DNA of 6,123 nt from Beijerinckiaceae bacterium (GTDB lineage: Bacteria; Pseudomonadota; Alphaproteobacteria; Rhizobiales; Beijerinckiaceae), in the NCBI GenBank assembly GCA_947458675.1, contig CANHAW010000141.1, positions 1-6,123 on the forward strand, written 5' to 3'. Within the stretch, counting starts at the first letter, position 1; the number at the start of each line of letters is the position of its first letter. The notes under the pieces are model-generated. The model worked only from the letters and a program-made list of their open reading frames with translations, had not been told where the DNA came from and ran no database searches. The position numbers and the translations under genes are program-made. This document shows, piece by piece, positions 5,245 to 6,123 of the stretch.

Positions 5245-5251
5245 CCCAAGA

Positions 5252-5255
5252 CTCC
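5252..5255 (-). promoter_or_regulatory. Ribosome binding site deciding the start of the exported protein
   Basis: GGAG on the minus strand lies seven bases before ATG 5244. This supports the short form over a form extended to 5376, whose extra N-terminal part would bury the signal peptide. Confidence 0.6.
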
Positions 5256-5421
5256 AGTGAGCTTTCCCATGAATGCAGAAACAGCCGCTTGGCTCCCACA
5301 GCCGCGTTCCCGCATTCGAAACGGGCAGAATGCACGACATTTGTAGGGCAAAGGCGCAGACTTGGGCAGGACGCAAAAGCCCCGCCTGATAAACTTCCGA
5401 TCAGTTTCGCGACAATGTGAC

Positions 5422-5426
5422 GGGAG
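5422..5426 (+). promoter_or_regulatory. Ribosome binding site deciding the start of the 71-residue protein
   Basis: GGGAG lies seven bases before ATG 5434. The same frame stays open upstream to an ATG at 5362 that lacks such a site, so the shorter start is preferred. Confidence 0.6.
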
Positions 5427-5433
5427 ACTGGTC

Positions 5434-5649
5434 ATGGACCGCGGCGATCGGGTGAAATTCAAATCTGGCTCAAAGGCGCGCCACAATTGGCTCGTTGGCG
5501 ATGAAATGGCTGGGACAATCATCGCCCGCTATCGCATTCCCCGCCGGCCCGGCCCGGAACGGCTGGATGTGCGCTTCGGCGGCGGAATCGTCGTCTGGGG
5601 CGAGAGGGCCAGCGAATTCGAGCAGGCCAAGTTCGACACGCTGCAATAA
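5434..5649 (+). CDS. Small conserved-looking hypothetical protein, SH3-like
   Basis: A 71-residue protein with no membrane segment or signal peptide. It opens with MDRGDRVKFKSGS, continues with DEMAGTIIARYR (23-34) and RLDVRFGGGIVVWGERA (43-59), and ends in a short acidic helix. The pattern of a basic/valine strand, a gly-threonine strand and a strand followed by W resembles small SH3-barrel or KOW-type proteins, in which GDRVKF is a common first strand. This is a fold guess only; I do not recognise a named family. A good ribosome site and coding-type composition support a real gene. It lies 108 bases before the ABC substrate-binding gene on the same strand. No terminator separates them, but the gap and the dyad in it argue against tight coupling. 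Confidence 0.7.
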   Translation: MDRGDRVKFKSGSKARHNWLVGDEMAGTIIARYRIPRRPGPERLDVRFGGGIVVWGERASEFEQAKFDTLQ

Positions 5650-5722
5650 AGCCCGGCGCTTAGTCCACATCACGCGCAGGAAAATTGCATCCACGATCAA
5701 GCTGTGGTTCGATCTCCATCAG

Positions 5723-5740
5723 CGGCGCCTCGAGACGCCG
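5723..5740. promoter_or_regulatory. Near-perfect palindrome before the ABC substrate-binding gene
   Basis: CGGCG-C-CTCGAG-A-CGCCG is symmetric over 18 bases apart from one mismatched pair. It ends three bases before the ribosome site GGGAGGA (5744-5750). As DNA it could be an operator; as RNA a 5-bp hairpin with an 8-base loop could influence access to the ribosome site. Both are inference from symmetry. Confidence 0.3.
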
Positions 5741-5757
5741 ACCGGGAGGAAGAACCT

Positions 5758-6123
5758 ATGCCCAAGCAATATTTGCTCGCGGCTGCCCTGATCGTCGCAA
5801 TGACGGGCGGCTCCCATGCGCAGACCCTCAAAGTCGCCCTGCCCCAAAAAGGCAATTGGGACACCGGCATTGTCGAATATGGCGTCAGGGCCGGTATTTT
5901 CAGGGACGCCGGGCTGAATATTGAAATCAGCTATACGCAGGGCGGTGCGGCCACCATTCAGGCCGTCATTTCCGGCAGCGTCGATGTCGCCACGCATACG
6001 GGCATGCTCGGCCTGATCGGCGCCTATGCCAAAGGCGCACCCGTTCGCGTGATCTCGCCCGCCATCACCGGCTCGCCCGAATTGTTCTGGTATGCGCGCC
6101 CGGACAAGAACATCAAAAGCCTG
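5758..6123 (+). CDS. ABC transporter substrate-binding protein, SsuA/TauA/NMT1-like (partial, C-terminus off the window)
   Basis: First 122 residues of a periplasmic solute-binding protein of the nitrate/sulfonate/taurine/pyrimidine-precursor group (NMT1/THI5-like, PBP type 2 fold); full members are about 320-340 residues. A Sec signal peptide, MPKQYLLAAALIVAMTGGSHA, is probably cut after SHA. Then come a first strand TLKVALPQKG (23-32), the helix IVEYGVRAGIFRDAGLNIEI (39-58), which matches the family pattern in which the source of a substrate is read as A.E.G.F...GL.V, and YTQGGAATIQAVISGSVDVA (60-79), the classic segment before the next strand. GAYAKGAPVRVIS (89-101) follows. Start ATG 5758 has the strong ribosome site GGGAGGA at 5744-5750. 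It is probably the first gene of an import operon whose permease and ATPase would lie to the right. The ligand cannot be told from this part. Confidence 0.88.
   Translation, partial: MPKQYLLAAALIVAMTGGSHAQTLKVALPQKGNWDTGIVEYGVRAGIFRDAGLNIEISYTQGGAATIQAVISGSVDVATHTGMLGLIGAYAKGAPVRVISPAITGSPELFWYARPDKNIKSL

Larger units (their letters stand above)
5245..5433. other. Divergent intergenic region, no gene seen
   Basis: This stretch separates the leftward exported protein from the rightward 71-residue gene and must hold both promoters. Several open frames cross it but none has family resemblance or a ribosome site. A short repeat CTGAT/ATCAG (5386-5390, 5400-5404) overlaps AAACT/AGTTT (5391-5395, 5403-5407); both are too short to be given weight. 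Confidence 0.5.

Overview
The window (about 60% GC) looks like chromosomal DNA of an alphaproteobacterium, probably of the order Hyphomicrobiales (Rhizobiales). This rests on the pairing of a DUF4212 protein with a VC_2705-type sodium:solute symporter, a long MHS-family transporter, a tRNA-Thr(UGU) of alphaproteobacterial type, and small periplasmic proteins with AxA signal peptides. The genus cannot be named from sequence alone. No mobile element, CRISPR array or prophage gene is visible.

Layout. Positions 1-1200 (minus) hold the first 400 residues of a sodium:solute symporter that runs off the left edge. It follows directly on its small DUF4212 partner (1210-1473, minus); the two form a translationally coupled pair. 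A 448-bp divergent intergenic region (1474-1921), rich in perfect inverted repeats, separates them from a 581-residue MHS/MFS transporter (1922-3667, plus) that ends at a textbook intrinsic terminator. A tRNA-Thr(UGU) gene (3811-3885) follows. A 394-bp gap (3886-4279) then holds an operator-like dyad and a G/C-run hairpin with a T7 tract, possibly a small RNA or attenuated leader. After that come a short VanZ-like membrane protein (4280-4636, plus) and, tail to tail, an exported two-domain beta-rich protein (4633-5244, minus). The two genes share one CTAG for both stop codons. A 71-residue SH3-like hypothetical protein (5434-5649, plus) and the first 122 residues of a SsuA/TauA/NMT1-type ABC substrate-binding protein (5758 onward, plus) fill the right end.

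How it fits together. The left half is a divergent pair of secondary uptake systems: a Na+-coupled symporter with its small subunit on one side and a probable H+-coupled MHS permease on the other. They could share control from the palindrome-rich region between them, and both families commonly move small carboxylates or zwitterions. No substrate can be read from the sequence. The right half is a run of unlinked housekeeping or hypothetical genes, followed by the probable start of an ABC import operon. The most unusual points are the ~117-residue periplasmic insertion with a Cys pair in the MHS transporter, the palindrome cluster in the divergent promoter region, and the TGTCAA-N6-TTGACA dyad plus G/C-run terminator downstream of the tRNA.
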